Source of the DNA: Paenibacillus sp. JCM 18996
Lineage (GTDB): Bacteria > Bacillota > Bacilli > Paenibacillales > NBRC-103111
Assembly: GCA_001313085.1 (NCBI GenBank)
Contig: BBFE01000041.1
Location: forward strand, 1-40,038
Direction of reading: 5' to 3'
DNA: 40,038 nucleotides
This document shows positions 39,134 to 40,038 of the stretch, one piece after another. The notes beneath the pieces were generated by a model. It did not search any database. It saw only the letters and a list, made by a program, of their open reading frames with translations, and was not told the origin of the DNA. Both the position numbers and the translations under genes were made by a program. Numbering within the stretch: the stretch's first letter is position 1; the number at the start of each line of letters is the position of its first letter.

Positions 39134-40038
39134 TTATGTGGAAACTAGTATTTGGTGGCATTTTGGTGGCATACTGTAATTTATACCTTGGAAAGGAACA
39201 TTTTCCCGAAATTTTTTTGCTACTTCTGATTGCATGTTTGGCAATAAATGTGAATAGGTGTCCAAGGTGATTCTAATGTCAGCATGTCCTAGACGCTCTG
39301 ACACCACTTTGGGGTGAACGTTTTGTTTAAGTAATAACGAGGCATGAGTGTGCCTTAAGTCATGGAATGAAATCCTTGGAATATCTGTGTTTTTTAATTA
39401 GCCTATAGAATGATCTAAGTAGGTTCCTAGGGATAATTGGAGTTCCAATCATTGTGCAAACAATCAGATCATTATTCTGGTACAGACTTCCGCTCTGTAA
39501 TCTAACTTGAGCTTGGAATGATTTATGTTTTCGAATTTCTTCCAAAGCTTCAGTTGGCAGCGTAATCGATCTATTCCCCGCTCTAGTCTTGGTTTCAGGA
39601 ATAATCTTCTTGCCATCATGCTTAGTGTTTGATTAACTGAAATGATCCCAGCATTCAGATCAACGTCTTTCCATCTAAGACCTAAAATCTCAGCTTGACG
39701 CATTCCTGTGGAAAGAGCTAATAGGAAAGCTACGTAAAGTGGATCATTTTTTCGAGTTAATTAAAAAAAACTGCTCCATCTCAAGTTCATTCCATACGTG
39801 AACTTCCTTTTTTCCGTGCTCTCGGTTTTTTCAACGAAAGTTGCCACATTCTTGGATAAATACCCCCATTGAACAGCTTTATGTAATGAGTTATGTAGTA
39901 CTACATGGATATCCTTTATTGTTCTTTCTGAGATGTTGTGTTCGCTTCTTGGCCTATGATAAAACTTGTGAATCATTTCCTGATTTAAATATTGCAGTTC
40001 CACATTACCTAAATTCGGGCTTATATACCTTGTGATAT
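39134..40038 (-). CDS. Tyrosine site-specific recombinase (phage-type integrase), partial, frameshifted
   Basis: The frame runs in from the right edge (YISPNLGNVELQYLN..., no start in view) and ends at TAA 39134-39136. The N-terminal SAM-like core-binding part reads QEMIHKFYHRP and IKDIHVVLHNSLHKAVQWGY. The catalytic domain shows the arginine in LALSTGMRQAEILGLRWKDV, then SFHDLRHTHASLLLKQNVHP (His-x-x-Arg), VSERLGHADIRITLDTYSHL with the nucleophile Tyr. Breaks at 39764-39771, near 39790, 39613 and 39391. It resembles integrases of Firmicute prophages and integrative elements. Facing a tRNA-Ala gene 80 bp away, it marks one end of an element extending to the right. Confidence 0.9.

Overview
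The window reads as a chromosomal segment of a spore-forming Firmicute, most likely Paenibacillus or a close relative. The evidence is Bacillus-type neighbourhoods (dnaE end / accDA / pyk; citZ-icd-mdh; polA-mutM-ytaF-coaE-nrdR), an alpha/beta-type small acid-soluble spore protein with a sigma-G-like promoter, strong AGGAGG-type ribosome sites with ATG/GTG/TTG starts, and moderate GC. I cannot name the species.

Layout. 1-5.1 kb: end of dnaE, a PgpA-like phosphatase, a small conserved protein, then the overlapping accD-accA-pyk run for malonyl-CoA and pyruvate. 5.2-9.3 kb: a thioesterase, then polyphosphate kinase (ppk) facing exopolyphosphatase (ppx). 9.4-13.1 kb: TCA genes citZ-icd-mdh behind a CcpC-like operator. 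13.4-16.9 kb: a membrane protein, a secreted polysaccharide deacetylase and a class I fumarase behind a cre box. 16.9-19.6 kb: sensor kinase PhoR/PnpS followed by PhoP. 19.8-21.9 kb: divergent AraC regulator and Gfo/Idh/MocA oxidoreductase. 22.0-24.6 kb: cytochrome bd oxidase (cydA, cydB, a 37-residue CydS) preceded by a new 34-residue membrane peptide and a Rex/Fnr-like palindrome. 24.9-26.8 kb: a chemoreceptor. 27.0-31.4 kb: pstSCAB-phoU behind a Pho box. 31.5-38.8 kb: HAD hydrolase, polA, mutM, ytaF, coaE, lytic transglycosylase, SASP, nrdR. 38.8-40.0 kb: tRNA-Ala(GGC), with partial tRNA copies upstream, next to a tyrosine integrase that runs off the right edge. This looks like the edge of an integrated element.

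How it fits together. Phosphate supply dominates the middle: PhoR/PhoP sense starvation, Pho boxes (TTWACA-like repeats every 11 bp) sit before phoP and pstS, Pst imports phosphate, PhoU links transporter and kinase, and Ppk/Ppx store and release polyphosphate. Carbon flow (pyk, acc, citZ-icd-mdh, fumarase) carries CcpC- and CcpA-type sites, and the bd oxidase carries a redox-type site.

Caution. Nearly every gene, including essential ones, is broken by single-base indels. A/T runs of six or more are usually too long and G/C doublets or triplets one base short; even the tRNA lacks one C. This is the signature of homopolymer sequencing or consensus error, not of real pseudogenes. Gene spans below bridge these breaks. 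Apart from the island edge and the small cyd-linked peptide, I see no clearly new multi-gene system.
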